Below, piece by piece: positions 26,014 to 34,854 of a DNA stretch of 64,000 nt. The notes below the pieces were generated by a model. That model was not told the DNA's origin. It did no database searches and saw only the letters and a list, made by a program, of their open reading frames with translations. Numbering within the stretch: position 1 is the first letter of the stretch; every line of letters starts with the position of its first letter. The stretch is from CAWJMN01 sp963844055 (GTDB taxonomy: Bacteria; Planctomycetota; Planctomycetia; Pirellulales; Pirellulaceae). Position numbers and translations under genes: made by a program. The stretch is taken from positions 1,550,001 through 1,614,000 of the forward strand of contig CAWJMN010000001.1 of NCBI GenBank assembly GCA_963844055.1, read 5' to 3'.

Positions 26014-27362
26014 TTACACCAGCTCTTTCAGTGGTGAAACATTGGGATCAACCAGGTACTGTGGCCGGCCACGGAAATCGAACATACGTGGAGCTTGGGA
26101 CAGGTGAATGCCCATGTTGCGATAGAGTGTGGCGTGAACTTCTTCAAAGGTGACCGGACGGCTGACGGCTTCACCGCCGAGACGATCCGTTTCGCCAATG
26201 ACTTGGCCCGTCTTCATGCCGCCACCTGCCATGAGGCGCATGAAACACGGGGCCAGTGATCGCGGCCCGCATCTTTGTTGATCTTGGGAGTACGGCCAAA
26301 TTCGCCCCAAACGACGACGGAAACGTCTTTGTCGAGGCCGCGTTCGTGCAGGTCTTCCACCAAGGCAGAAACGGCTTGATCGAAGATCGGCAGCTCTTCG
26401 CGGGCATTTTTGAAGTTCTGGCCATGCCAATCCCAGAAGCTGTAGTTGATTGTGACCGCGCGAACGCCCGCTTCGACCAAGCGGCGGGCAACAAGCAAGT
26501 TTTGTGGAACGCGAGGAGCGCCATCACCCTTGGCACGGCTGGCATCGTAGTGGCCGTAGCGTGCGCGAACCTTCTCATCCTCTTTGCTGACGTCGAGGGC
26601 ATCGAAGAGCTGTGACGAAGTGAGGATGCCCATCGCGCGCTGCGTGAAGACATCCATGCCATCCATCGAGCCACGATTGTCCCAGTTGCGGCGGAAGCGA
26701 TCAAAGCCAGACAGCAATTGTTGGCGATCATCCAAACGGTCGGCAGTGATCCCTTGCAGGACAAGGTCGTCACGCCCTTCACCCATCGGACGGAAGGCGG
26801 AGTGGCCCAGACCCAGGAAGCCAGCGCCGGGTTCATTGTACGGCTTGTGCTGCGTTTGGTAGCAAAGGCTGACAAACGGAGGAACGCCCGGAATCACCGG
26901 CCCTTGCAAGCGTGAAACGGCCGAGCCCAGATGAGGCCAACCGCCGGCAGGTTCGCCTTGGCTGAGATGGCCGGTGTAGCATTGATAGCCCGCGTGATCA
27001 TCCTTGCAGCCGACCATCGTCCGAATCGGGACGAGCTTGTCCATGATGCGGCCGATGTTGGGAAGGAGTTCGCAAACCTCAATGCCAGGAACGGCTGTCG
27101 GGATCGCCTTGAACTCACCACGGATTTCGGATGGGGCATCATTCTTGATGTCATACATGTCTTGGTGCGGAGGTCCACCGCAGCAATAGATCATGATGAC
27201 GGACTTGTGTGAGTTCTTGATGCCAGCCTGCGCTTCGTGAGCAAGCAATTGCGGCAATGTCAAACCACCCAGCGCGAGGCCGCCAATCTTGAGGAAGTCT
27301 CGTCGCGCAACTCCATCGCAAAACGCCGACTTGCGAGCTTGAGGGCCAAGGATGGTAAACAC
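26014..27362 (-). pseudogene. DUF1501 family protein interrupted by one frameshift
   Basis: The first 370 or so codons (27362 down to about 26250) read as an ordinary DUF1501 protein: an RRDFLKIGGLALGG signal, YCCGGPPHQDMYD, EIRGEFKAI, VWGEFGRTPKIN and AGRDHWP. Immediately after HWPR the frame is lost. The proper continuation, MRLMAGGGMKTGQVIGETDR through to LKELV at 26014, is in the next frame. Restoring one A in the AAA run at 26243-26245 (plus strand) gives a seamless protein of about 450 residues. No other stop or shift is present, so this is either a very recent lesion or a homopolymer sequencing error; several similar cases in the window favour error. The coding potential is otherwise as good as that of the neighbouring copies. 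Confidence 0.88.
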
Positions 27363-27624
27363 AGAAGGCTCCTGGCAAAACGAAACGGAGGCAGGTGGCG
27401 GCAGGTCTACCTTGGAGTGGGCAATGGGATTTTGCCGCTGGGCAAGGTAGTGGGAGGGAACGCTAATCCATTGTAAGGCGAGTCAGACTTCCCTAAATGA
27501 TATCGGCATCTACTTATGGGTTCAAGAGTTACGATCACTCTCCCCCCCAGAAACTTCGCCAAATGGGAGGGTCGTAGCGGCGAAATGGCCGGTTTAGGAT
27601 GCAAACGGCGGCGCCGATAGGCTT

Positions 27625-28344
27625 TTATTTGGCGGGAATACTAGCAGAAGCATCACTAGAAAACGGAAGCGACTTGGGAACGGTAAGTCCGCCGGACAGG
27701 AGGAGTTTCCAAGGGGCGGTTGCTTCCCACTGGGTATTGATGACCTCTTCTCGTGGAAACAGGAGAGTATAGCCCGAGGGGGGAAACAGCGCGATGGGAA
27801 TGTAAACACAGGCCAAGGGTCGGCCAGTTTTGCTGTCTTCGCTTTCCCCCATGAGAAAGCCAGTTGCGCGAGCGTTCGGATGTGGGAATGGAACAAGGAC
27901 GACGGTATCAATGTTTTTAATTCCATCGGGTCCTTGCATCGCCTGCGAAGCATCACGAATGGCGCGATAAAGGATGGATACGCCGGGAATCGAGCCGAAT
28001 AACCAGTCAACCGCGTGGTTAATACGGGTTTGGAAGGCATGCCCCATGATGTACAGCAGTAGCATTACGGCCAGAAGCGAGATGGGGGGCGTGACGTAAT
28101 ACTCGACGGCGGTCCAGTAAGGATTCTTAATGCCTTGTGAGACGATGAGTAGCGCAACCGGTGCAATTACCCAGCTATTGAGTAAGCGATAGATCTGAAT
28201 GACCGCTAAGATGGTCAACAGGATGGGAAGCAAGAACAGCAGCCCAAAAACCATTCGCCGCATGATGCCGCGAATGATCTGAAAGTTTGGCGGCGATGGG
28301 GGACTGGGGATAGGGTCCGTAGAGCCCCCCGCAACATCGGACAT
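27625..28344 (-). CDS. DUF502 family membrane protein
   Basis: The 239-residue protein has two long hydrophobic segments near the N-terminus, VFGLLFLLPILLTILAVIQ and SLLAVMLLLYIMG, separated by a short loop with NPYWTAVEYY. The soluble C-terminal half contains GSIPGVSILYRAIRDASQ, NIDTVVLVPFPHPNARATGF, ACVYIPIALFPPSGY and LSGG. This order is diagnostic of DUF502 (COG2928), found in many bacteria and plants, whose function is unknown; roles at the inner membrane have been proposed. The protein begins with a Pro-rich cytoplasmic stretch. The gene appears monocistronic. Confidence 0.87.
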   Translation of the reverse strand: MSDVAGGSTDPIPSPPSPPNFQIIRGIMRRMVFGLLFLLPILLTILAVIQIYRLLNSWVIAPVALLIVSQGIKNPYWTAVEYYVTPPISLLAVMLLLYIMGHAFQTRINHAVDWLFGSIPGVSILYRAIRDASQAMQGPDGIKNIDTVVLVPFPHPNARATGFLMGESEDSKTGRPLACVYIPIALFPPSGYTLLFPREEVINTQWEATAPWKLLLSGGLTVPKSLPFSSDASASIPAK

Positions 28345-28455
28345 GATGACGAGCCTTGCCTAGAATTCGAAAGAATTGACCAGTGCGAAGGCTCTATCTT
28401 AATCCCTTTTCCGATGGGCTGGTTTACTGGCGATAAATTGCGCCAAAATTGGCGA

Positions 28456-28944
28456 TTAAAGCCCTGGTTCGTTCGCTTGCACGCCCTTTTGGTAGTGCGT
28501 GTAAAGGTAGACGGGGATCTCGAGGTCTCCCAGGTGCGAATAGATCAGCGGCTTGACGTCGGCCCAGTCGAGGCTTCCTACGCCGGTGGCCAATTTGGGT
28601 AGCGCGAGGCTCTTGATTTCCCCTTTTTCGATTTCATGGCGAAGGCGACGCAGGCAGTGGTTGACGTTAGCGATCGTCGCACGACCCGCCTTTGCACCGT
28701 GGGCTTGTTCACCATCTTGGGTCATGAGGTTGAATACCCGCAGGCCAAAACCGCCCCAGGTCCAGACTTCGCCTGGCTTGGGATGGCATTGTTGTGCATA
28801 GTGACGAAAATCCTTGGCCATCGTCGGCCAGTTTTCACGCAGCGCCAGGGCTAAGCCGTTGTCGAAGTGATCATTGGGGGCAATTCCGTGACCGATTGCC
28901 TTGGACTTGGTAAGTAGGATGTCACCTGAAACTTCGTGAATCAT
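28456..28944 (-). CDS. Macro domain protein
   Basis: The chosen ATG at 28944 (MIHEVSGDILL) has AGAGGAA upstream; the open frame before it lacks conserved sequence. The 162-residue product is a single macro domain. It begins with the GDIL strand and AIGHGIAPNDHFDNGLAL, where the Asn-Asp and glycine residues line the ADP-ribose pocket in this family. Later LALPKLATGVGSLDWADVKPLI carries the second nucleotide-binding loop (ATGVGSLDW). Macro domains bind or hydrolyse ADP-ribose and its derivatives; the subclass with this spacing is often annotated Appr-1-p processing or ADP-ribosylglutamate hydrolase-like. It is divergent from the CLC gene. Confidence 0.88.
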   Translation of the reverse strand: MIHEVSGDILLTKSKAIGHGIAPNDHFDNGLALALRENWPTMAKDFRHYAQQCHPKPGEVWTWGGFGLRVFNLMTQDGEQAHGAKAGRATIANVNHCLRRLRHEIEKGEIKSLALPKLATGVGSLDWADVKPLIYSHLGDLEIPVYLYTHYQKGVQANEPGL

Positions 28945-29339
28945 GGATTCCTCTGTGTTATTGCAAAATACATTCAATGAGCAACTGGCAGGTGCCAATG
29001 TCCCTGGCAGACGAGTTGCGCTGGAATCGCACACGGTGCCGTCGCTGTTCCGACTTAATCGCACATCGCGTGCCAAGGCAGGGTTGTCGAATTTGCTATC
29101 GCGAGTGAAGATTGGAAACGGTGCGAAAAATCAACGCTTTGGCATCTGGATAAAGATGCGATTAAGATGTTTCAAGCCAATCACAAGTTGGTGAGTCCCC
29201 GCGAGACTGTGCGGATGTGCACGGTGCGTGGTGCATTCGCACACCCTGTTTGGCGTACGTGCACATTCAATGGGTCGGATTCTAAAGTATCTTTGTAAGC
29301 CGAGAGTTTGCGGTTTGGGTGGTTTGAGAGGGAGCCGGA
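28945..29339. other. Divergent promoter region between macro and CLC genes
   Basis: No gene is supported in these 395 bp. I looked for a fluoride riboswitch because the adjacent CLC protein resembles fluoride exporters, but found no convincing match. A GTGCG/CGCAC hairpin near 29227-29243 and surrounding alternating GTGCAC sequence could be an operator, with low confidence. Ribosome-site sequence GAGAGGGAG precedes the CLC ATG. Confidence 0.4.
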
Positions 29340-30698
29340 ATGCCGTTTCGCTGGGACACGCAAGAACATCTGAAGCTGGGGCGATTTGTCCTCAAGTGGA
29401 TTGCCGTTGCTGTACCCCTGGGAATGGTCGTTGGATCGGCTGTTGCCCTGTTCTTGTGGATGCTCGATCTTGCCACCGTAACTCGTGAAGAACATCCTTG
29501 GCTGTTATATCTGTTGCCGGTGGTAGGGCTGGTAATTGGCTTGGCCTATCAAACGATGGGGCGGTCAGTTGAAAGCGGCAACAACCTGATTCTGGATGAA
29601 ATTCATGAGCCTAGCCTGGGCGTGCCTTTACGAATGGCTCCTTTGGTGCTGATTGGCACCGTTGCAACACATCTGTTTGGTGGATCGGCCGGGCGTGAAG
29701 GGACGGCGGTGCAGATGGGGGGAAGTCTGGCGAGTTCGCTAGGCAAGTGGCTGGGACTGAACCGAGGTGACACACGCGTTTTACTAATGGCAGGGATCGC
29801 TGGTGGGTTTGGAGCTGTCTTTGGAACGCCGCTGACAGGCGCCATCTTTGCGCTAGAAGTGATTGTGATCGGCAAGCTCAGTTATGAGGCCTTGTTGCCC
29901 TGCCTGATTGCCAGTGTTGTTGGCGACTGGACGACGACAGCCTGGGGAATTCCGCATACGCATTACTCAATTGCCGAGTTTGCCAAGCAGGGGCTAGGGG
30001 AGCAGGTTCTGCGACTTGATTTGCTTTTGGCCGCCAAGGTGGCCATTGCCTCAATCGTGTTTGGCCTCGTGAGTGTGCTGTTTGCCGAACTGATGCATGG
30101 GATGCAGCACGTATTCAAGACGACCGTAAAGTGGGCGCCGCTGCGGCCCGTGGTGGGGGGCATCCTGGTAATTGGCCTAGTGCAAATGCTGGGAACGCGC
30201 GACTACTTGGGGTTGGGCGTTTCTGCGCCGGCTGACAATCCTGGTGCAGTGACGATCTTGTCGTGCTTTCGCATCGATGGCGCAACGTTTTGGAGTTGGT
30301 GGTGGAAGATCCTGTTTACCGTCGTGACGCTGAGCAGCGGCTTCAAAGGGGGCGAAGTAACGCCCCTGTTTTTCATCGGAGCGGCGCTTGGACATTCGCT
30401 GGCGAGGTTACTGGATGCGCCCGTTGAGCTATTTGCTGCATTAGGGTTTGTCGCGGTCTTTGCTGGGGCGACCAATACGCCACTGGCATGTACCATCATG
30501 GCGATTGAGCTCTTTGCGCCACATAGTCCTGGGCTGCTAAATACCGGCTTTGTCGTATATGCCGCGATCGCATGCTTTTTATCGTACGCCTTTAGTGGGC
30601 ACTACGGCATCTATCTTTCGCAGCGTGTGGTTGTAAAAGCGGAGGATGCAAGCGGAGAGCCCAGCCTGACGACCTTGCGTCAGCGGCGCCTGGAATAA
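29340..30698 (+). CDS. CLC-family anion channel/antiporter, possibly fluoride type
   Basis: The 452-residue membrane protein has the CLC pore motifs. The external gate is in GSAGREGTAVQMGG (Glu120 in GREGT), followed by GGFGAVFGTPLTGAIFALEV and later LSSGFKGGEVTPLFFIGAALG. The usual chloride-binding GSGIP loop is replaced by ESGNNLILDEIHEP, and the gate reads GREGT rather than GREGP. From established work on CLC-F proteins, these substitutions are features of the fluoride/proton antiporter clade, so fluoride export is a reasonable inference. Ordinary chloride transport cannot be excluded. It begins with a good ribosome site and is convergent with a small lipoprotein gene, 12 bp between stops. 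No regulatory RNA was found upstream. Confidence 0.85.
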   Translation: MPFRWDTQEHLKLGRFVLKWIAVAVPLGMVVGSAVALFLWMLDLATVTREEHPWLLYLLPVVGLVIGLAYQTMGRSVESGNNLILDEIHEPSLGVPLRMAPLVLIGTVATHLFGGSAGREGTAVQMGGSLASSLGKWLGLNRGDTRVLLMAGIAGGFGAVFGTPLTGAIFALEVIVIGKLSYEALLPCLIASVVGDWTTTAWGIPHTHYSIAEFAKQGLGEQVLRLDLLLAAKVAIASIVFGLVSVLFAELMHGMQHVFKTTVKWAPLRPVVGGILVIGLVQMLGTRDYLGLGVSAPADNPGAVTILSCFRIDGATFWSWWWKILFTVVTLSSGFKGGEVTPLFFIGAALGHSLARLLDAPVELFAALGFVAVFAGATNTPLACTIMAIELFAPHSPGLLNTGFVVYAAIACFLSYAFSGHYGIYLSQRVVVKAEDASGEPSLTTLRQRRLE

Positions 30699-30710
30699 TC
30701 ATTGGGCAGA

Positions 30711-31121
30711 TTAGCTGGGGGGAGTGGCTGAGAGTGGCGTTTCGAGCTGTAAGGCTTTGTCACTTTCTGACCAGCGGACCTTGAGAGGGGATGTTGCGGG
30801 TGCGGCATATTCTTGCGGGAAGAAGACAGGGGCACCCGCCGTCTCGACCGTGAAGCAATAGTCTCCAGGGGTAAGCAACAATGGCCCTTGGGCTTCATTG
30901 GTGAAAAGCACAAACTGTCCTTGGTCCCCCGTGACGCCAAATCCAATCCGACGTGGGCCCGCAGGTTCTACGGCAAAGACATTGATTTGGATTTCGCCGA
31001 TAAGCTCGCCACCCGCCCGAAGCACACCGGGCGTACCTCCCTTGGTTGGCTTAACGCCACAGCCGCTGATTGCTGTAACGAGACAGACGACGAAAGCGAA
31101 AGTACTTAGCTGGCGAAACAT
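30711..31121 (-). CDS. Small lipoprotein, function unknown
   Basis: The 136-residue product has a lipoprotein signal (TFAFVVCLVTAISGCG, lipobox cysteine about residue 21). The mature part has a short beta-rich sequence (ELIGEIQINVFAVEPAG, QGPLLLTPGDYCFTVETAGAP), resembling a carboxypeptidase-regulatory or transthyretin-like fold. I do not recognise a named family. It follows the PepSY-type protein gene by 43 bp on the same strand and is probably cotranscribed, which would place it at the membrane with that protein. Confidence 0.75.
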   Translation of the reverse strand: MFRQLSTFAFVVCLVTAISGCGVKPTKGGTPGVLRAGGELIGEIQINVFAVEPAGPRRIGFGVTGDQGQFVLFTNEAQGPLLLTPGDYCFTVETAGAPVFFPQEYAAPATSPLKVRWSESDKALQLETPLSATPPS

Positions 31122-31164
31122 GGAATGGGCCTAGTGAGTGAAATCAAAGTTGCGGCGAGGAAAC

Positions 31165-32587
31165 TTAGGAGACGGGGGATTCTGTAGGTATTTCGAGTCC
31201 CAGCCAATCTCTGATGGCGGGAATTCGCCGGAGCAATACACGTTCGACGATCCAAACAGCAATCACTGATGTGCCAAACAACGGCAGGTAAATGCCTAAG
31301 GCTGCAATGAGTAGCAACAGGCCGACGGAAACTCGCGGAGAAAGGATTGCCTTGGGGGCGCCGAGAACTCCTTGATCGCGACGACGCCACCACATGACCA
31401 GCCCGCTAACACATAGGAGTATTAGCCCGAGTGCAGTAAGAAGCCCGAGGGCTTGATTGGCCCAGCCAAACAGTTGGCCTTCATGGGCTGCAATTCCAAT
31501 AGCGACTAGCTTGTCGATCCAGTGCTTGTCACCAAAGCCGTCACGACTAATCACTTCGCCCGTTTCGCCGTTCATCACCAAATTAACGCGGAATGGGCGA
31601 TTGGCCGTCATCGACTTGGCAGACCAGTCTTTTGAACCGCGCAGGAGGAGTGATTTGAACGGGGGGCATCAATTGCAGTGGTGCAAGCGCTGTGGCAATC
31701 CGGTCGATGGCCCCTAGATCTTTGGGAAGTGGGGCAGGCTCGCGACGTTTCCCCGATTTCGAACCTGTGCCGCCGCCATGTTCGCCATGTCCTGCGTGTT
31801 CACCCGATGCATTGCTAGAGGCCTTGGCCTTCGGGCCTTCGCTGGTGTTGCTCCAATCTTGCTTGGCGACGGCGGTACCGGTTAGGTGCCTTGCGGCTTT
31901 GAGGTAATTGCCCCAGGACTTGGCCCAAGGGAGTCCGCTAACAAGCAGGAAGAGGGCGAGGCCTGAAATCCAAATTCCGGTCACACTGTGGATGTCGCGC
32001 CAAAAAACGCGTGAACCTTGGCGAAGGCGTGGGTAGAGCACGCCTCCAAGTCCGCGTGATTGCCTTGGCCACCAGAGGTAGAGGCCTGTCAGAATCATGA
32101 TGATGGTCCAAGAGGAAGCCAGCTCTACAAGCATGGAGCCACGATCCCCCATCAGGAGTTCGCCATGAATTCGAAAGAGCAGTCGCGTGAAGCGTTGGCT
32201 TTCCGGGAAATGTCCTAGGATGCTAAGCGACGTGGGATGAACATAGACTCGGTGCGATTCGCCATCGGCGCGAACGGTCACGCGGGCCGCAGAAGTGTCT
32301 GACGGCGCAAGCTCGTAATTGACGAGCGTTGAATCGGGAAACGCAGCGAGAGCGGCGCACACTTGCTCTTCGGCTGAGGAGCGTTTGCCGGAAAGGGTGA
32401 GGTTTTTGTAGGGGATATCATTCCAAGCTTCGATTTGTGGCTTGAACAGGTAGATGCCACCGCTGATCGAGAGGATGATCACAAACGGCAAGCAGAAGAA
32501 GCTGGCATAAAAGTGCCAACGCCAAACCGCGCGATAGTCGGGCCAAGATTTGGACGGCTTGGGAGTTGGAGTTGGATCGTTACCCAT
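31165..32587 (-). pseudogene. PepSY-associated membrane protein interrupted by one frameshift
   Basis: The N-terminal part (32587 to about 31640) has RAVWRWHFYASFFCLPFVIILSISG, a first PepSY-like region (VRADGESHRVYVHP), ILGHFPESQRFTRLLFRIHGELLMG and further transmembrane segments. The C-terminal part in the neighbouring frame supplies MTANRPFRVNLVMNGETG, AIGIAAHEGQLFGW, three more hydrophobic segments and VMWWRRR. Together these are the classic PepSY-associated TM helix family (COG3182-like, found with siderophore and iron uptake genes). A His-rich loop (GEHAGHGEHGGG) sits before the break. Removing one C of the CC at 31637-31638 (plus strand) joins the frames as PPARSKDWSAKSM. A sequencing error is more likely than a real lesion. 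The family's role is in iron or reductase metabolism; the exact role here is unknown. Confidence 0.85.
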
Positions 32588-32708
32588 GGAAATGCTTCTA
32601 GGTCACTTTTGTGTTGTAGATTTGCAGTCGAGAACGCAGCAGCACAAACGTGCAGCTGTTTCTAATTGCGTTCGCAGAAAATCTGCCAGCAGGCAGACGA
32701 GGTGCCGG

Positions 32709-32739
32709 CTTCCCTCTCACGTGAGGCATGAGAGGGAAG
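32709..32739 (-). terminator. Strong hairpin after the DUF1559 gene
   Basis: A perfect 10-bp stem, CTTCCCTCTC at 32709-32718 pairing with 32730-32739, closes an 11-base loop. It lies 43 bp after the stop of the minus-strand DUF1559 gene. There is no T-tract on the minus strand, so it may be a Rho-assisted terminator, a 3-prime stabiliser or a repeat (similar CCCTCTC/GAGAGGG hairpins occur at 63.6 kb). Confidence 0.4.
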
Positions 32740-32781
32740 TGACAAATGCCCCTGCGGGTTCTGTCTACCGGCGTGGACAGA

Positions 32782-33906
32782 CTATTCGCTGGCAATTTCA
32801 CCGCCGGCGCAGCTGTGCAATGCACGGCAAACGAGCGGGCTCATATCTTTCGTGAGAAGACGGACAGAGCCGTCGCCAAAGAGGACATTCGCACCACCTG
32901 GGTGATAGCTGCGAGGTCCAAAAAAACCGGTGTGATGCACCGCAAGATCAGGAATTCGGCTATTGGGCGGGAAGTAACCGCTGGTCAGCGTGTTCATGGT
33001 TCCCGTCGAAGCCCAAGAGATCCCACGACCACGCATCGCATTGCTGGTGGAACCGCGCCAGCCTGTAAGCGTGGTCCAGAAGCTGTCGATATTGGGATTA
33101 GAGATCATCCCATTGGCATCCACGTAAGAACTCCACGGACTTCCGCTCGGCTTCAGGCCGGGCGTGGCTTGCAGTGCCGAGTTTACGCCGGTGGAGCCGT
33201 TGATCGTGAATTGATAAGGGAACGGCGGTGTTTTGCCAGCGGGAAGCGTCATGTCGTCGCCGAAGCTGCGGACCGATTCGCTCATGAAGACCGTGTTGGA
33301 CGTTCCATCTTGAATCTGTCCAAAGATCACGCTGGAATTATCGTAAGCGATACCATCCGTTGCCCAGCGGCGATCATACGAAGTAAGTGTGCCGCTGCCG
33401 ATGCTGACCATGTAGTTGTTGCCACCATACATGTAGCCGCCGAACCCTTTGTTGATTCGTCCCGCAGGGTCGCTGGGGCAAAGCATGATAGGAATCGGGG
33501 TAGCAAAGGCGTTTACGAACAAGGGATTAGGAATTTGGGCATTAAAAGCACCCGTGAACGCGGGCTGTGAAAAGTCGAGCAGGTCTTGCAGGTTGGCTTG
33601 CTCAATGTAAGGAAGCAGCCGTGCTTGAACCGAAAACCCGCCGGCTTCACCAGCCGGTGGAAGGACACGCTGGGCTCCTTCAAAATTGTGGAAGGCAATG
33701 CCGAACTGCTTCAGGTTGTTGCTGCACTGCATACGACGAGCGGCTTCGCGGGCCGCTTGAACCGCAGGCAGTAGGAGGGCGATAAGGATCCCCATAATCG
33801 CGATGACAACGAGCAATTCCACCAGGGTGAATGCTCTACGTGAAACCAGGCTGGGCCGTAAAGATTGTGAGGGTACGGCTCCCTCAGTAGGTGCGCAGGA
33901 GTACAT
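32782..33906 (-). CDS. DUF1559 protein with type IV pilin-like N-terminus
   Basis: The 374-residue protein has a leader of about 24 residues followed by RRAFTLVELLVVIAIMG and LLLPAVQAAREAARRMQC, then FGIAFHNFEGAQ and the C-terminal HPGGANVLFGDGSVRLL, all diagnostic of DUF1559. The residue before the pilin cleavage point is Ala rather than the usual Gly, which prepilin peptidases tolerate less well. It sits among minus-strand genes for a PepSY protein and a Cys-rich protein, possibly one functional group. A minus-strand hairpin at 32709-32739 follows it. The start at 33906 gives the longest leader; an internal start nearer the pilin motif is possible. Confidence 0.9.
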   Translation of the reverse strand: MYSCAPTEGAVPSQSLRPSLVSRRAFTLVELLVVIAIMGILIALLLPAVQAAREAARRMQCSNNLKQFGIAFHNFEGAQRVLPPAGEAGGFSVQARLLPYIEQANLQDLLDFSQPAFTGAFNAQIPNPLFVNAFATPIPIMLCPSDPAGRINKGFGGYMYGGNNYMVSIGSGTLTSYDRRWATDGIAYDNSSVIFGQIQDGTSNTVFMSESVRSFGDDMTLPAGKTPPFPYQFTINGSTGVNSALQATPGLKPSGSPWSSYVDANGMISNPNIDSFWTTLTGWRGSTSNAMRGRGISWASTGTMNTLTSGYFPPNSRIPDLAVHHTGFFGPRSYHPGGANVLFGDGSVRLLTKDMSPLVCRALHSCAGGEIASE

Positions 33907-34050
33907 TCGTTTAGCTCTTCGATGTTCAAAAAGTTGCCCTGATGCAGCGGGCGATTTTGCCGTCGTGGGTCATGGTATGACCGGGCAAAAGCGCAGCATC
34001 AGACTTTGCAGTAATTACGGAAAAAACTACAAACGAGCCAACTTTCGAAA

Positions 34051-34676
34051 CTAAGCGGGCCGCAGCAATTGCCCAAGCGTGGGCGGAAGATAGTGCGGAA
34101 GCGGCAAGGCCTCAGACGTGATTAGGTGAGGCTGAAACTCCAGGGTAATGGACGGTGGCGCGAGTGCCACCATACCGGTTTGAATCCAGGTGGTTGCATT
34201 GCCGCGGCAATGCATCGCTTTGATGCCAAAGGTGAACTGAAGCTTGGGAGTGCTGGCCTTCTTTTGGCAGCAGCTTTTCACCGGTGCTTCTTCAGCAGCT
34301 TTCTTATGGCTGCAACAAGTCTTCGCGGTAGCTACGGGAGCATCTCCACTGACGAGGATTTCCGTAACGAACTGATTAAGCTCGCTCGTGGTCAGGACCG
34401 CCACACGATGAGGGTCGATGTTTCGTTTTAGCGCCAGGCGACTTTTTCTTTTTTGGTATGGCAGCAGCAGCTTTGCCGGCATTGCTCGGCCGTACGGCAG
34501 CCGCAGGAGCTGAATTGGCAAGGATAGGCTTGGCTTTGATCCTTGCCCAAAACCGGCTCCCAGTGGGGATAGCCGATCATCGCAACCAGATAAGAAAGGA
34601 CCATCAGGGCCGCAACGGTAGACCTACGGCACAGGAAGGCAAAAGCCCTGGCGCGGAGTCGTAGTGCGGTCTTCAT
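34051..34676 (-). pseudogene. Cysteine-rich membrane-anchored protein interrupted by one frameshift
   Basis: The N-terminal part (34676 to about 34430) has a basic start, one hydrophobic segment (VAALMVLSYLVAMIGYP) and a cysteine cluster PCQFSSCGCRTAEQCRQSCC. The rest, in another frame, holds the C-terminal region with further cysteine pairs (KTCCSHKKAAEE, KSCCQKKAST) and ends at 34051 (LGQLLRPA). Adding one base to the CC at 34434-34435 (plus strand) yields a continuous reading through KEKVAW into LKRNIDPHRV, a join that preserves the expected reading. The many vicinal cysteines suggest metal or redox chemistry. I know the P-C-x4-C-G-C-x5-C-x3-C-C-C pattern only as a recurrent planctomycete hypothetical protein. 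Neighbouring PepSY genes hint at metal handling. Confidence 0.72.
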
Positions 34677-34854
34677 GGGAGATCCTTGTGATTTAATTCA
34701 CAAGGTTGAATTCTAACGGCTGCAAAACGCGACTGCAACAGTTGTCGTTTCAGATTTTCGTTTTTAGAGGTGGTGGCGCGGTGGTACGCAGGCAGAAGCT
34801 GGGTGCGGTTGCATCATGTGTACTTCACTTGTTCGTAGCGCTACAATCACCGGA

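Noticed and set aside
26230..26260. Programmed ribosomal frameshift in the DUF1501 gene
   Set aside because: There is no slippery heptamer with a following pseudoknot, the other DUF1501 copies in the window need no shift, and several similar single-base indels elsewhere make sequencing error simpler.
29100..29339. Fluoride riboswitch upstream of the CLC gene
   Set aside because: I looked for the conserved pseudoknot and GAUGACUCC-type segments and did not find a convincing match on the plus strand.
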